A stretch of DNA of 64,000 nt from Gracilariopsis chorda (taxonomy: Eukaryota; Rhodophyta; Florideophyceae; Gracilariales; Gracilariaceae). This document shows positions 43,531 through 55,412 of this stretch, one piece after another. The stretch covers positions 124,001 to 188,000 of the forward strand of contig NBIV01000111.1 of the NCBI GenBank assembly GCA_003194525.1. The letters are read 5' to 3'. Both the position numbers and the translations under genes were made by a program. The notes beneath the pieces were generated by a model. It was not told the DNA's origin. It did no database searches and saw nothing but the letters and a program-made list of their open reading frames with translations. Position 1 is the stretch's first letter. Each line of letters begins with the position of its first letter.

Positions 43531-46500
43531 TTATCCCACTTGGGCGTTGCTTAGCGTAGCTGGATTTGCAGTACCCACAATGCAGTGATATTGGACCACC
43601 TTCGAACGAGGGAGTGGTTCGATGGGTTCCATGGTGTCCCAGCTTGGGTAATATCCGTACCAACGAATGCGGTATCTTAGAATGCCTTCCTGATTCCAGG
43701 TGTGCCCGACGATTCGGTCAATCACAAACTCTTGTTTGTATACCTGCCGGCCTTGCCGTGTTATGGTGACCTCGCTTGTCAGGGGTTGCCCGATGGACGG
43801 GATATTTCCCCTCAGGGGTGCGTCAGGATGCAACGTGCCGGCTTCCCTCGGAGGATGCGGCGCAGAGTGCAGAATAATATCCCTCAAGAGGGTGTCTTCG
43901 TGGAACCGTTGCCGCATACCACGTTAATTGGGTCGTACCACTAGTTTGCGGGGGTCCTCCGTCCCATGTTGACGGTAGTCCGGTCTAACCGCAAGCTTGC
44001 GGTCATCTTGCCGCTTTGGCGGAGTTGTGGAGGTCACTCCCTGGTGGGGCTTTACGCGTCGCGCCGTGATTGATGCGGGGCGCACAATCTCCGTGCGTTC
44101 ACGTGACTCCCATGGCATGTGGCTCTGAACCGCCTCCTTTCGTTCCGCCTCGCTTGGCTTGGGCCTTACACTGTCCGGCTGAGCCGTGCACTGCTGTGTT
44201 GGCCTCCGGTATCCGGCGGTTACTTCCGGTGCTCTGATGGGCTGCCTCGAACTCCCTGATGGGGCGTGGACAGCTGGCGCCATGGACACCCTGTTTGGGG
44301 ACTTTGCCTCTAGTTGAGGTGTGATGTCTTCCTCAAGAGGTGCATCATCCGAGACGACCGGTTTAACCCTGGCGGCGACGCCGGCTTCTTCCGAGAGGCT
44401 CGGTATATTACCGCGATTGCGCGGAGACTTTGCCACTTCCATCTCCGAAATTCGGACAACATTCCCATTATGAACGGGTCTCAAGTCCGGGGGCTGTAGG
44501 GACAGGGACTTGAGTTCAAGATGTGCATTCCAGCCTTCCTCCCTCAAGAGGGTCTTTTCAATTTCCAGTGTTGCTGGTTTTCCAAGGCGTGCGTTGCCTG
44601 CTACCAGCCGTGTGGATGGTGCTGAGGAATCCATTTTGGCGGGAAATTCCGTCGACGACGGTTCTGTTACTACACCCTGGTGAGGGGTCTGCGAAACGAT
44701 ATCGCTATCCTGATTCAGGGAATTGCCCTGGTTCAGGGGTACGGACTCCGATGTTGGTCCACTCTCCCGTATCATACGGTGTATCTGCGTCGTTCCGGAA
44801 CCCTGTGTGGGGGATTGCGAGGCTTCATCGACCTTCCGTGTTTCACGGCTCAAATCCCGTTGCGACGGTAATATATTTCCAGCGTGGCGATAGGTACCCT
44901 CCCCCTCCTTAGACGGAGCAAGGGGATTAATAGTAAGATATCCCGCATGGCGGGTGTAAATGCGCGCCGAAGGGGCGGTAGTGTTAGGAGTAGAGAAAGG
45001 TCCGTTTGGACCTGAACGATCCGTCCGAGCCGGGGGTTCCGGCAAAGTCGGTAAATCTGAGAGGCCCTGAGTAGGGTGTGGTAGAGTAGTCGGTCTATTT
45101 ATTCCCGTGGTTTCCAGCGTTGTTGAGCCCGTGGAGACGGGTTTCCCTGTTTCCCGGACGACCTCAGACGAGGGAGGAGGGGCTGGTAGAACACGATCGT
45201 GGGAAATCCGCTCGTGTGTCTTGCTCATATCCACTACGACAGTGTCGCAGTTAACGGATACCACTTTAAACGGTCCATCCGCCACAGGCGAAAGCTTGTG
45301 ACGCTTCTCCCGTTTTGGGTTATAATACTCTTTATGTATAAAGATGTAGGTATTAGCCCGTATGCGGGGAGCATCATCTCGTAAACGAGCGTCAAAATCC
45401 CGCTTCTACGCGGCTTGCGCGCGTTCCATAGACTTTCGCGCTGCGGGGACCATTTTAGTAAGCCATTGCTTCCATTCCTGGCGGTAGCGACCCACAGATG
45501 GGAAATTGTCCGAGGTGGCATGGGATTCTAACGCCATAGGCGGTGGTGAACGACATAGAACCAATTCGAACGGTGACACTCCGGTAGTCCGGTGAACTTG
45601 TGTATTATATGCAAATGTTAAAGCATCTGCATACAAGTCCCAAATTGTGGGGTGATCAGCAACGTAGGAACGGATAGAGGCCAACAAAGTCCGGTTGAAC
45701 CGTTCGACTTGCCCATTACACTGGGGAATGGTAGGTAGTCGTGAAAAAGTTCTTCACGTCCAGGATGCGACAAACATCCTGGAAGAACTTGGACGCGACC
45801 TGCCGTCCGTTATCGGATTGCTTCATAGGAGGACCGTAGACAAAACTCCAGTGCGTTACCATAGCCTGGGCCACCGTGAAAGCGGTTATAATCCGAAGAG
45901 GAACAGTCCGAAAAGGTTTGAAAAGCGATCGGTGACCACAAGTAAGAACTTGTTGCCTCTCTTTGTAGTGAGGAGGGGTCCGAGAATATCGATTGCGATA
46001 AACTCGAGTGGCACGCTAACAGGGATTAGCTTCATTTTCTTCGTTCCTGCGGAGCTTCACCTGCTTCTTCGAGCATTCGGTACAAAACCGCACAGTTGCG
46101 TAGCAATCAACCGCCATGGCGGGCCAGTAAAAAGCCCTTCGCAGAGTGGGGTAGAGCTTCCTCCCACCTACGGGGCCACCAAGCTTCGCATAGTGCGAGA
46201 GATGCAACACCCGTGACTGCAGGGAATGAGGTACCACAATCTGTGGGAGGGCTTCGACCAACCGAACTATGTAGCCTTTATCGTTCACCTCGAACGGGAG
46301 GTCTTCGCCACCGTTTAAACGGGCATGAATCCTCATACGGAAGGGGTCACCGAATTGTTCTCGGATCAATTTCTCCGGTGAAACCGATACAAAACATCCC
46401 GGTAAGGGGTTCTCAGGGGTCTCGCAGGATGCGTGTAAGCTGACAAATTCAGCATCTTCATCCCAGTCTTCTGGCCATTCCTCGAACTTCCACTCCGTGT

Positions 46501-49140
46501 CATCCGGTTCTTGAGCCATGAAGCATGGAATTTCGTCATCCTCCGTTGGGAGTGCTTCCCCATTTGTGGGTAAACGCGACAAAGCGTCGGCCTGGTTGTT
46601 GAGCGCCCCCTTTTTATATATGACTTGGAAGTCATATTCCGCAAGGCGGAGTCTCCAGCGCATAAGGCAGCCCGAGGCATCGGATATGTTCATTAACGAC
46701 CTTAACGAGGAATGGTCCGTGTATACGGTAAACTGAACTCCCATAAGATAGGGACGTAGGGTAGAAATTGCCCACACGACGGCGAGACACTCCTACTCCG
46801 ACACAGAGTAATTCCGCTCGTGGATATTGAGCGAGCGTGACCAATATCCAATTAGCCTTCGGTCCCCCTCTGGGGTAGTTTGGAAAAGAGGACAACCAAC
46901 TTGGTAGTCGCTCGAGTCCGTGTCCATGGAGTACGGGAGTCCCAGTTTGGGTAAAGAAAAGATAGGTGCTGACGTGACAGCCTCCTTTAAGGAATTAAAC
47001 GCTTCTGATTGCTCGGTGTGAATTGTCCCGATTGTGGGGGATTTCCTTTGCGTAACATCGCGTTCAACGGTGCCGCGATATCCGAAAAGTTCGGCATAAA
47101 TCGTCGGTACACGTTGACAAGCCCTAAAAAGGAGCGGAGTTCCGTTTGAGTGCGGGGTTCCTTAGCCTCAACGAGGGACTTGACTCGAGCCTTCTCGATC
47201 ATTAACCGTCCCGAACGGATGATATGTCCCCGATACTTGACAATATCTGTGAAGAACTCGCAATTCCTCAACTTGAGGGTAATTCCCGCATTCCGGAGCA
47301 CGGTCAGAACGTCCCTGAAATGGGTGAAATGGTTGTCCAAATTAATGGAGAAGATCATAATATCATCCAGGTAGACCAGGCAGCTCCGCCACTTGGAGCG
47401 GTTCAATAGAATATCTAATGCACGTTGAAGGTGGCGGGAGCGTTGGTCAAACCAAACGGCATCCGCTTGAAGCGGGACAATCCTGCATTGCAGGTGAACG
47501 CGGTTTTATTGCGATCCTCCTGTCTAAGAGGTACCTGCCAATAACCCCAATTGGCGTCCAAAGCCGTGAAAACGGTAGCGTCTCCAAGGCAGTCGATGCA
47601 CTCGTGCATACGAGGGATGGGATATGTATCCCTACCGGTCACGACATTGAGCCGGCGATAGTCGACACAGAACCTCCAGGTTCCGTCGGCATTCAAAACC
47701 AGTACAACTGGGGATGCCCAGGTTGATTGAGCGGGCTATATCACACCTGCGCGGAGCATTTTGTCGACTTGGGACTGCTCCTCTTCCCAAGCGTTCGGTC
47801 CTGCCCTGTAAGGGGGTTGTGCCATCGGACGTGCACCCGGTAATAAATCTATCCGGTGTTCCGTAGCATTAATCTAGGCAAGCGAGCCATCCAACATCGT
47901 GGTAAATTCCCGTAGCATTGCACGGAGTTTGTCACGGTGTGACTCCGACATATGGCCGAGGTCTATATCTTCGAGTGCCTTTACGGGGTCCACTCGGTCA
48001 GAACGCGCTGTAACATTGTGCTGTGATACAGTTTTGGCCGTAGGTTCTGAGTTATTCGGGGTGTTCGACGTTAAAACAACGGTTTCCTCTCCCTCCTTTG
48101 ACGATATTTTGTCAATGGTGGTGGTGGGTTCCTCAGAAGCGGCGGCAATTCAGAGAACAATGGCGGTCGTCATCTTTGTCGGGAGCATCCCAAGGGGGTG
48201 TGGAGTGACTCTTCCAATTACTTGGTTCTTTACCACATACTGGGGTCGTTGGCCAAGATTGGCAACGAGTATCCGGAAACGAGCATCTGGGGTAACGTGA
48301 ACAATTCCGTTGGCCATCGCGAGCTGGTATTTCTCGTATAACGAGGATAGAGGTTGAATAGCCCGAAGACCGTGTTGACGGCAATTGAATTGCACCCAGA
48401 CTTGGGACTCAGGTGGTATAGAAACCGAGGCTGGGACTCGACGATTGATGAACTCGTGAGACGCGGGCGGTGGTTCCTGCGCAGCAGGAAGTGGGACTTG
48501 CTTCTGCGAAGCACGCTTCAGTGGGAGACGGACGATCGGGACTGACAATCCGTCGTCGAGTTCCACACGCCTAAGGCGGGGCCTGATTTCGTCGACAAAT
48601 CTGTCGCATTAATCACATCCCAGTATGACTGGAGCGGCCAATGACCGACAAAAAATAAAGTCGAGCTTCACCACGGGGTGCCCAACTGCACGACTAAGTC
48701 GACGGTACGCACCGTTTTTAACGGATTGTTGTTCGCATCGGCGACGTCAGGAACCGTTTCGGAACGGATACGAGACCGCACCTGTGGGGGTAGCAATGAT
48801 TCCACGATGAATTTTGGGCCTGCACCTGTGTCCAGGACTGTTAGAAATCTCACCATGAAATGGTTATCAAGGCGAAGGTCGGCGTTAACCATGTAGTTGC
48901 GCTTGGCGATGACCAAGACTTTTTCCGGGTTCCGGGGGTTTTTACTCCGTATCCACGGGCGACGCAGCACAGAAAGATGTGCAGATTCCGCGTCTGCGGT
49001 GTCTTTCCTTGTAAGAATTTTCACCAGGGAGCGAGGCTGCGACGCCTCGGGCGTCAAGAGCCTCATCTCTGAGGACGCCTCTCTCAAAGGGGAGACTCCC
49101 TCAGTTAGTTTTTCTGAGAGGTTCCTGCCGTAGGCGGTAG
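43531..49140 (-). pseudogene. Element B pol: PR-RT-RNase H-IN-chromodomain
   Basis: Same order as A, broken by stops and frameshifts. Protease VLDTGAGPKFIV (about 48840). RT: WRFCVDYRRLN and MPFGLTNAPATF (about 47670-47430), with the catalytic YLDD near 47370. RNase H TDHSSLRSL (about 46720-46690). Integrase zinc finger HYAKLGG...CTEC (about 46210-46060), Asp/Glu core partly lost around 45900-45700. Chromodomain VIDRIVGHTWNQEGILRYRI (about 43740-43600). A long low-complexity linker with EEDITPQLEAKSP occupies 45285-43924. Not functional. Confidence 0.85.
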
Positions 49141-49164
49141 TCTAGGATCCTCGACCACGAGAGC

Positions 49165-51258
49165 TTAGTTCCGGGGGCCGGGGTTTCTATCCGCATAAGC
49201 GGTGTTTGCGTCGGACGTTTGCGCGACTTCCTGATTCGGGTTAATTGAAGCTAGCCGCGCACGCGGGATATGTGGCAAGGCATGCGAGAAGTCCGTTTCA
49301 GCACGGAGGTAGGAAGCCATCGGAACGAAAAGCTTCTCTTCTGGAGTGAGGGCCTCGTAATTTGCCACCATCTTTGCCATATCCTTCAGTGAGCAAAGAC
49401 ACTGAGGGGATTTATGGCCATGGTTGTAGCAAAGGTGGCAAATTAGAGCCAACACGGCGAAGCGCCGGTTCATATCCCGAGCATCGGAGAAGCGTACCGC
49501 CGGGCCGGGTTCATTCCATCCAGGCCGTTAATTACGGGATTGGCCGTTCATAAACAGGAATCGTGGCGGCTGAAGGCGATTGTTCCCCACGTACAATATG
49601 GGGTTGTCTTGCGCCGTTTCGAACGTGTCCTCCGTCGTTGACGGTAAGTCCGTGGTTGGTATAGACACACCATCTCCCTGTGCAAAATGTACGGTGTCGT
49701 ATCCCTGTTGAGGGGTTCTATCTGCAAAAATCGAGGGCGATGAGGAGTCACTTTCCAGCACCAACGCCTTGGCGGGCCGAGAACGAGGTTTCAAGGTTCT
49801 TGCACAAAGTGCTTCCGCTTCCGCTCGAGCGTGTTAAACAAGCTCGAGGTAGGTGACCCTCCGCTTGTCCTCGCGGTAACGAGTGACAAGACTCCGGATT
49901 GCTTTGTCAAGGCCATCGATGAAAATGGTACAACGTTCCCCTCCGGGGTATACATTCCCACAACGGTGGAAGGCCTTGTTAAGGCGCACCGGGTAATTGG
50001 TTTCACTCTCGCCTGAGAGCTGACGAGTATCTCACAAAGCGAGGACTGCACCCTGAATGGCGGTATTGGTGGCATAGGAGCGCAATAAATATTGCACCGA
50101 CCCTGCCCAGCAGGTTATTCCTCTCTCTGAGGCACGATATGATCCTCTGACAGAGATGTACTGGTCCTCTGCCACTCCCCGTAAGAAATACAGTAATGCC
50201 AAATAGGCTTGTCCCTCGTTCATTCCGAGGATATTGGCCTCCGCTACAAAGCGGGAAAGGAAGTCCAACACGATAATTGGGTCTTCTCCAGTAAAATACT
50301 GGTTACGCAGTGAGAGTTGGGAAGGTTTTATGCACTATTTCACCTACCCCGTGCCACGGGGTGTACGTCCTGAAGAGGAATCTTCGAAACGGTAGAACTG
50401 GTAGGACAATAGTTTCCGATACAACGGGTTCGTCGGTTTTAATTTCCTGAGGCCAGGGTGTCTTCTCCCCTTGCTGCGGGTCCAAATCCCACCTTAGGTG
50501 GCGGATGACCGCTTAGAGCGGGAATAACGGCCTCGTTTCTCGTCCTCCGAATTGGAGTCCGAGGAACTAGAACCATCTGACCCGTTTCGGGATGAGTCCG
50601 ATGATGTCGTAGTATCAGAATCCGAATGATCTCGTTTGTGTTTCGGCTTATATCGGCGCTTCTTTCTTCCAGCATGCTGGTCGTGGTGTGACGTAGCTGG
50701 TGCCGGGTCATCCGGGGACGGTTTAGAGATGAGGATAAACTTCTCTAACGTCTCCAGACGGGCATGAATTCGATCAAATCGAGAGTCCACTCCTTCTATG
50801 AAGGTGGCGGGTTGCCCCAAACTCTCTAAAATAGAATTGACATTGGACCGTAAGATACAGAGATCCTCTGCAACCACTTTTGTAGAGGTGTCCATCACCA
50901 CCTCACAGAGTGTTTGTAACTGCCCGACAAGGGTGTCGTGGGCGGTTCACAAATCGTGAACCTCAGATTACAGGGAATTCCCCTGGGGGGTGTTATCGCC
51001 CATCAGACGGGGTTCAGGTGCGGCGGCGGCCACGGCCGGAGCCGGATGAGCACCATCCACGGCATTCGATAACGGGGTCGACGTGGATTTCCGGGTTTCC
51101 TGGGGTGGTTTTGGAGTCCTAGACGAGGCACCCCCAGCATGGCTGGATTTAGCCCTAGTCGGGATCCGAGAAACGAACCGAACTTCAGGGTTATCTCCAC
51201 CCTTGTGGGAGCGACTGCGCGTAGTCGCAGGCTCCGCAGAGAAGGGCTTCCTCGACAT
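49165..51258 (-). pseudogene. Element B Gag
   Basis: Start at 51258 (MSRKPFSAEPATTRSRS), matching A's MSRRPSSAEP. Also matching A: a Ser-Asp-rich tract (SDTTTSSDSSRNGSD), DFLSRFVAEANILGMNEGQ, and zinc knuckle CHLCYNHGHKSPQC (about 49445-49400). Stops at several places, including one that ends the frame at 49165. The same frame beyond that stop ends CAG AAA AAC TAA, as in A. Confidence 0.82.
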
Positions 51259-51374
51259 GAGGGCCAACCGTTACGACGGGAAAACAACGGAACTTACGGA
51301 AAACAAACAAAAGAAAAAAAACCTCGAAAGAGGGAACCAAACACCAAAACCGATTCTAAGTCGGTAGACTACTT

Positions 51375-52157
51375 TGTAGTGCAATGTCTGGAAGTGGGAG
51401 TACACCGAAAGACGTTTGGGATCTTTCCTCGTTAAAGGTGAACCCAGTTGGGTACAGCCCTCCCAGGAGTGGCACGACTATGTCGGGTTGTAAGGTCGAG
51501 GCCACCCGTTGCGACTTGCGCAGGCAGGTTAAGGCAAGCATCAGGTATCCGCAGGAGTGGTGTATGGGGGTGGTCGTCCTCTAGAGAGGTGATGTTTCCA
51601 CGTTAGTGGCACGCGGGAACACGAGCCGTGGGTAGTGAGAAAGCCACCCTGTAAAGGGAAAAATAAGGGGGAGCTGAGTCACGAGTGTCGTGACGAAGAC
51701 TAACGGTAGTGCCGGTAAATAAACATTATAAAGAAAGCTGGAATAACAGTCCGAATACTCGGGTCCTTTAGATAGGCAAGGGGGTTAGACTTCGCGTATG
51801 CGACGGTGCTTCCCTCCAAAGAGGAGTAGAGAACACGCGAAGGCGGTGGGGTCTAGAACCAATTCCTCTGGTCGGGGTCCCTTGTTGGGGATGGTTTACT
51901 GGTGCAACGGCAATCCGCCGGTGCACTAAGTACTAACCATCCCAGAAATGGGTGTAAAAATAATAAATAGAATTAACTAAGTTACTCCACTTTGGTGGTT
52001 CATGCCCACTACTGTGGCCAACCGCCAATTGACTCTTCCGTGTCTCTCGTGTCAAATCCACTATTAGTGGTCGTAGTTCATGCAATGAATACATTGCAAA
52101 AACATTCGGGATATCAACCAAGCACCAAGAATCCCTCTCTGAGGGCATTGCACTTCA
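51375..52157 (-). repeat. Element B 5' LTR (right copy)
   Basis: 783 bp, starting TGTAGTGCAATGTCTGG and ending GGGCATTGCACTTCA. Clearly homologous to 40673-41468, with substitutions and a deletion around 51730. Confidence 0.92.
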
Positions 52158-52162
52158 CTGGA
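52158..52162. repeat. Target-site duplication of element B, right
   Basis: CTGGA, identical to 40668-40672. Confidence 0.9.
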
Positions 52163-52612
52163 TCACAGTACATGGGCCTCCAAGAGATCGTTCAGGAGAT
52201 CCCGAGTTCAACAATGACGAAATCCAACTCTTATGTGCAGGGAATTAAATCAGGTTCTCTCCACGTCCTGCGAGAAGACATAACGAAGTTGGTATTGTCA
52301 AATGTTCTCATGAGTCTATCCACTATCTCATACATTGATTACTAAAAGATCGTGAATATGCAATATCTCGAGGTATACTGGTCTCCTCAGACCATGAAAT
52401 TGTTTCCAAAGCTCAAGGTGCTTTCCTAAATAACATTCTCCAAGGCTCAAACCTAGTATCCAGTTTCGAGTTGGCTCGAGGTTACAGACCTTCAATCACT
52501 GTTCTTTCTCAAAGTCCATCCAGCAAGGATACTATCTCGACGCATACAGAGGAAAGCACAAGGCAAGCTCTGTATCATTTTCTGAGGTCTGGAGCATCAA
52601 AACGTTATGCAT
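52158..52612 (+). pseudogene. Element C integrase, 3' part
   Basis: Continues the frame cut at 40672. The second catalytic region reads PPRDRSGDPEFNND (D2, about 52175-52215) and the third RRHNEVGIVK (E, about 52277-52305), so the DDE set is completed across the insertion. Further on, LARGYRPSITVL corresponds to the 'L..GY-x-P-x' tail of copia integrases. Two stops (TAA near 52248, TAA near 52342). Confidence 0.75.
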
Positions 52613-52699
52613 AATGTTGCTTTTGCCTGGGAATCTGGTCCTCTTCTTCAGAAAAACTCAAAAACGTTGTGTTTGGCTTGAAAGATAGGTAAATGAGAC

Positions 52700-53659
52700 C
52701 TACAGCCATCTGGTCGCAGTCTCTTCTGAGCCCAATGCAAGTGGTAAGATCTAGCTGTTGCGTACGAGGATCTGAGACTGAGACCACTCATTCCCCTTCT
52801 CAGAGATTTTGGACGTCTACAACTTGGTTTCCAAGAGCTGCCCTCCGAGATTATGAATAGCGGTAACGCTGTCGTGGAAGAACCTATGCTTCAACCAATC
52901 CCAAACCCACTAGTGGTAACTACGGTTTATCCACTGATGCATATTGATGATGTTTCTGAACATTGTCCCTCCGACTACGCCGTGTGGGATGATCATCTAA
53001 TTAGTATTTCATATCTGGCAAAAACGCAGTTCAGTCAATCCTCCAATGCTCATTCTAAAGATATTGGGCTCTATGCATCGTCAAAAATGAAGCCATTTTC
53101 TCTCAAGTCCGCTTCACAGCCAATACTTCGAGAACTCCGCAATTCTTTAGGATCAGGGACTTTATACGAGCACAAGCTCCACTGCGCGCCCTGTTGGTTG
53201 CTGGACCTTGCCATAGCCAACGAGAAAGAGGCTTACCGCAGACATAAGGCGTATAGACCGGTCTTCGTTCGGTCTCTCCCTCGAAATATCAACTTCATGT
53301 CTTTGCATCATTTCTTTTTCATCAAATATTACGGTGAGAGCAAAGCGTTGAAACTTAAATTCCAGCTCGTACCACATTGGAACAAGGACAAGGACAAAGG
53401 CCAGTTGCGCTTGGACTCGGCAACAGCCCAATGTTCTGCTATCAGACTGCTGCTCTCGATGGCACTCCTGTTTCACTTTCAAATTGCCTCCATTGACATT
53501 AAGTTTGCTGATCTGCAAGCGGGCTCCATCAAACGTGAAATAAATATGAGACCTTCGAGAAGTTGGGTAGATAAGTTTGACAAAGTGTTGAAAATAGTCG
53601 TCCCAACGTATGGTCTTGTTGACTGTAGTCACTTGTGGCAGCTTTCTGTGGAAGACTAG
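52700..53659 (+). pseudogene. Element C reverse transcriptase, fingers and palm
   Basis: From about 53310 the copia RT pattern is clear: LKLKFQLVPHWNKDKDKG, DSATAQCSAIRLLLSMAL (fingers), SIDIKFADLQAGSIKREI (first Asp region) and VPTYGLVDCSHLWQLSVED (thumb side). Upstream 52853-53290 has no clear domain and may be the integrase tail. A stop at 53657 interrupts before the YVDD box. Confidence 0.75.
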
Positions 53660-53739
53660 TTGTTGAAGCGTGGCTTGGTCACGATTCCGGGATAACGTCA
53701 GCTGTTCCTTTTATGGGAGAAGCAAGAAGTTCTCTTAAT

Positions 53740-54738
53740 TCTGGTAAAGGTGGTAGACGATATGATCTTCGCCGGAAGCCATAAGGAACTGGTTCGGTTT
53801 AGTGAATCTGTAAATGCACAGGTCGAGGTCCGACGATTCTTGCAAGGCCAGGATATGGTTTTCAAGCGTCTTTTCATCACGCAATTGTCAGACTTCTCAA
53901 GACGAGTATCAAAGAAGGAGTTTCAAGAAAACATTGTTCCCCTTTCTGTTCCTCCTCTGAGGAAAAGGGAAAAGGATGACTTCTGCAAAGCTACAGAACT
54001 ACGCTATTTTCAGAGCTTGACGGGTAGGCTCACATTTCTTGGACATGGAGCACTCCCTCAAGCTTTAGTTATTGCAAGCACGCTCCAGCAACAGTTTTCT
54101 CGCCTCAAGGCACACCATATGCGTCAGAGCACAACAAAGCAACTTAAAATTCTTAACCCCGTTTTCCTTTACAAGTCCTTGTCCACCTCGGCTTTCTCTA
54201 CCTCACAGATTCACCTTCCCATTTTTAGTTTCGCTGCCACCAGTACGACATCTTACGGAAAATCTGGTTATGTTTCCGGAATACTTGCTTATCAAAGCCC
54301 AGATTGCATATATCATGTTATTGACTGGCATTCATCAAAGCAGACACGTGTTTTGTTTTCTTCTGCAGGAGCTGAAATCATTGTAGCAGTCTTTGCAACA
54401 GACCCATCTGTTTTTGGTTCGCATACTCTTCCCTACTTCTTCCATGAATCTTATTTTGCGAAACAAGTTCTGACAAGTCTTTTCGTTGATTCTTTGGTCT
54501 TTACTCAAAAATTTCTAAGTTGCGTGAACAGAGAGACTACCCCCTACGACCTACCGTTTTAAGACCTCAAGATTCTTTTGACTCAGGGAAACTACAAGAA
54601 TTTTGCTGGCTTCCTTGTTCATCAAATATCCTGGAAGCCTTGAAGAACATCAATTCGCACTCGTTTCTTTTATTAAACCGAATAATGAACGATGGAACAC
54701 TGCCCAAAACAGCTGCAGCGCATCTGGAGAAACATTAG
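53740..54738 (+). pseudogene. Element C reverse transcriptase end and RNase H
   Basis: Contains VDDMIFAGS at 53753-53779, the copia YVDD catalytic box. The Asp pair is kept; the preceding position is Val instead of Tyr. Then KATELRYFQSLTGRLTFLGHG. RNase H follows with YHVIDWHSSKQTRVLFSS and AGAEIIVA, matching the copia 'W-x-SKKQ...S-S-x-AE'. After a stop (54560) the last helix reads LQEFCWLPCSSNILEAL and LLNRIMNDGTLPK. Confidence 0.78.
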
Positions 54739-55202
54739 CTGTGGAACTATACTACATACGTCTTCGATGCCTTTCCTTTATCTGAGGTATGCTATGGAAA
54801 CAAGAAAGGAAAAGGACTTTGCTCCAGATTATGCGTAGGACACGAGATCGCCCCACACTGCGCACAGTCCCCGCCATTTCAGTACATTTCGTTAACGTTA
54901 TGAAAATGGGGAATCACAGCCGAACTGGACATCTCTGCTCCAACCATTAATTAGGCCCTCAATACACCTTCCGGTGGTCATTCTTCGCAACGGATATACA
55001 ACACGAACGCTATTATCGCGTCAGCACTTCATGACCTAACGGTCTCATATCGTCAAGCACCTGGTTGGTCTTGAACCCAGTACTTCTTTTTCCATTTAAC
55101 CAGAGTGTTACCACTCTGCTACGATCACTTTTTTTTCTTACCTACGCTAGACCTCTAGAGGTATTTATTCTTCTTTGGCTCTTCATCGCCAACTGGGGGG
55201 CT
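54739..55202. other. 3' non-coding region of element C
   Basis: A purine-rich run AAGAAAGGAAAAGGA at about 54802-54816 could be the polypurine tract, so the right LTR may begin near 54820, longer than the part recognised at 55203-55412. No ORF. Confidence 0.35.
55062..55128 (-). other. tRNA-like A/B box sequence
   Basis: The minus strand holds TAGCAGAGTGG, matching the pol III A-box consensus, and GGTTCAAGACC, matching the B box, spaced about 40 bp. Acceptor and T stems do not pair well, so this is not a clear tRNA gene. It may be tRNA-derived repeat sequence near the right LTR of C. Confidence 0.3.
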
Positions 55203-55412
55203 TGCACTACAGACATAAGCTTAGCTATTTACGCTGAAATGACCTCGTGCAGCTCCCGCTGCTCCAAGGATGAGCTAATACAAACCCCTGAGTCGCGCTT
55301 GGCACTGTATAGCAAGTGCAGTGGACAGTGACGAAGAAGGAAGACTTCTCACTGCGATTTCTCCTATTTGACGGACCCTGTGCGCTGCGCAAAATGTCCG
55401 CCCATCCCATAT
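55203..55412 (+). repeat. Element C right LTR (recognised part)
   Basis: Direct-repeat partner of 38262-38460, diverged. Boundaries are approximate. Confidence 0.55.

Larger units (their letters stand above)
40673..52157 (-). mobile_element. Element B: older chromovirus with antisense gene
   Basis: 11.5-kb relative of element A in minus sense: LTRs of 796 bp (left) and 783 bp (right), gag, pol with chromodomain, antisense gene, and a PPT at 41469-41481. Flanked by the 5-bp duplication CTGGA. LTRs differ by indels and many substitutions, and all genes carry stops or shifts, so it is older than A. Confidence 0.92.
38262..55412 (+). mobile_element. Element C: copia-like element split by element B
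   Basis: Plus-sense order gag, protease, integrase, RT, RNase H (Ty1/copia order), with related flanking repeats (38262-38460 and 55203-55412). It is interrupted within the integrase by element B (40673-52157) with target duplication CTGGA. Without B it would be about 5.7 kb. Its left LTR seems truncated by element F. Frames carry many stops. Confidence 0.8.

Noticed and set aside
38262-55412. Reading the C flanking repeats as DIRS-type split repeats
   Set aside because: They are direct, and the element encodes a DDE integrase and copia RT order, so LTRs are the simpler reading.
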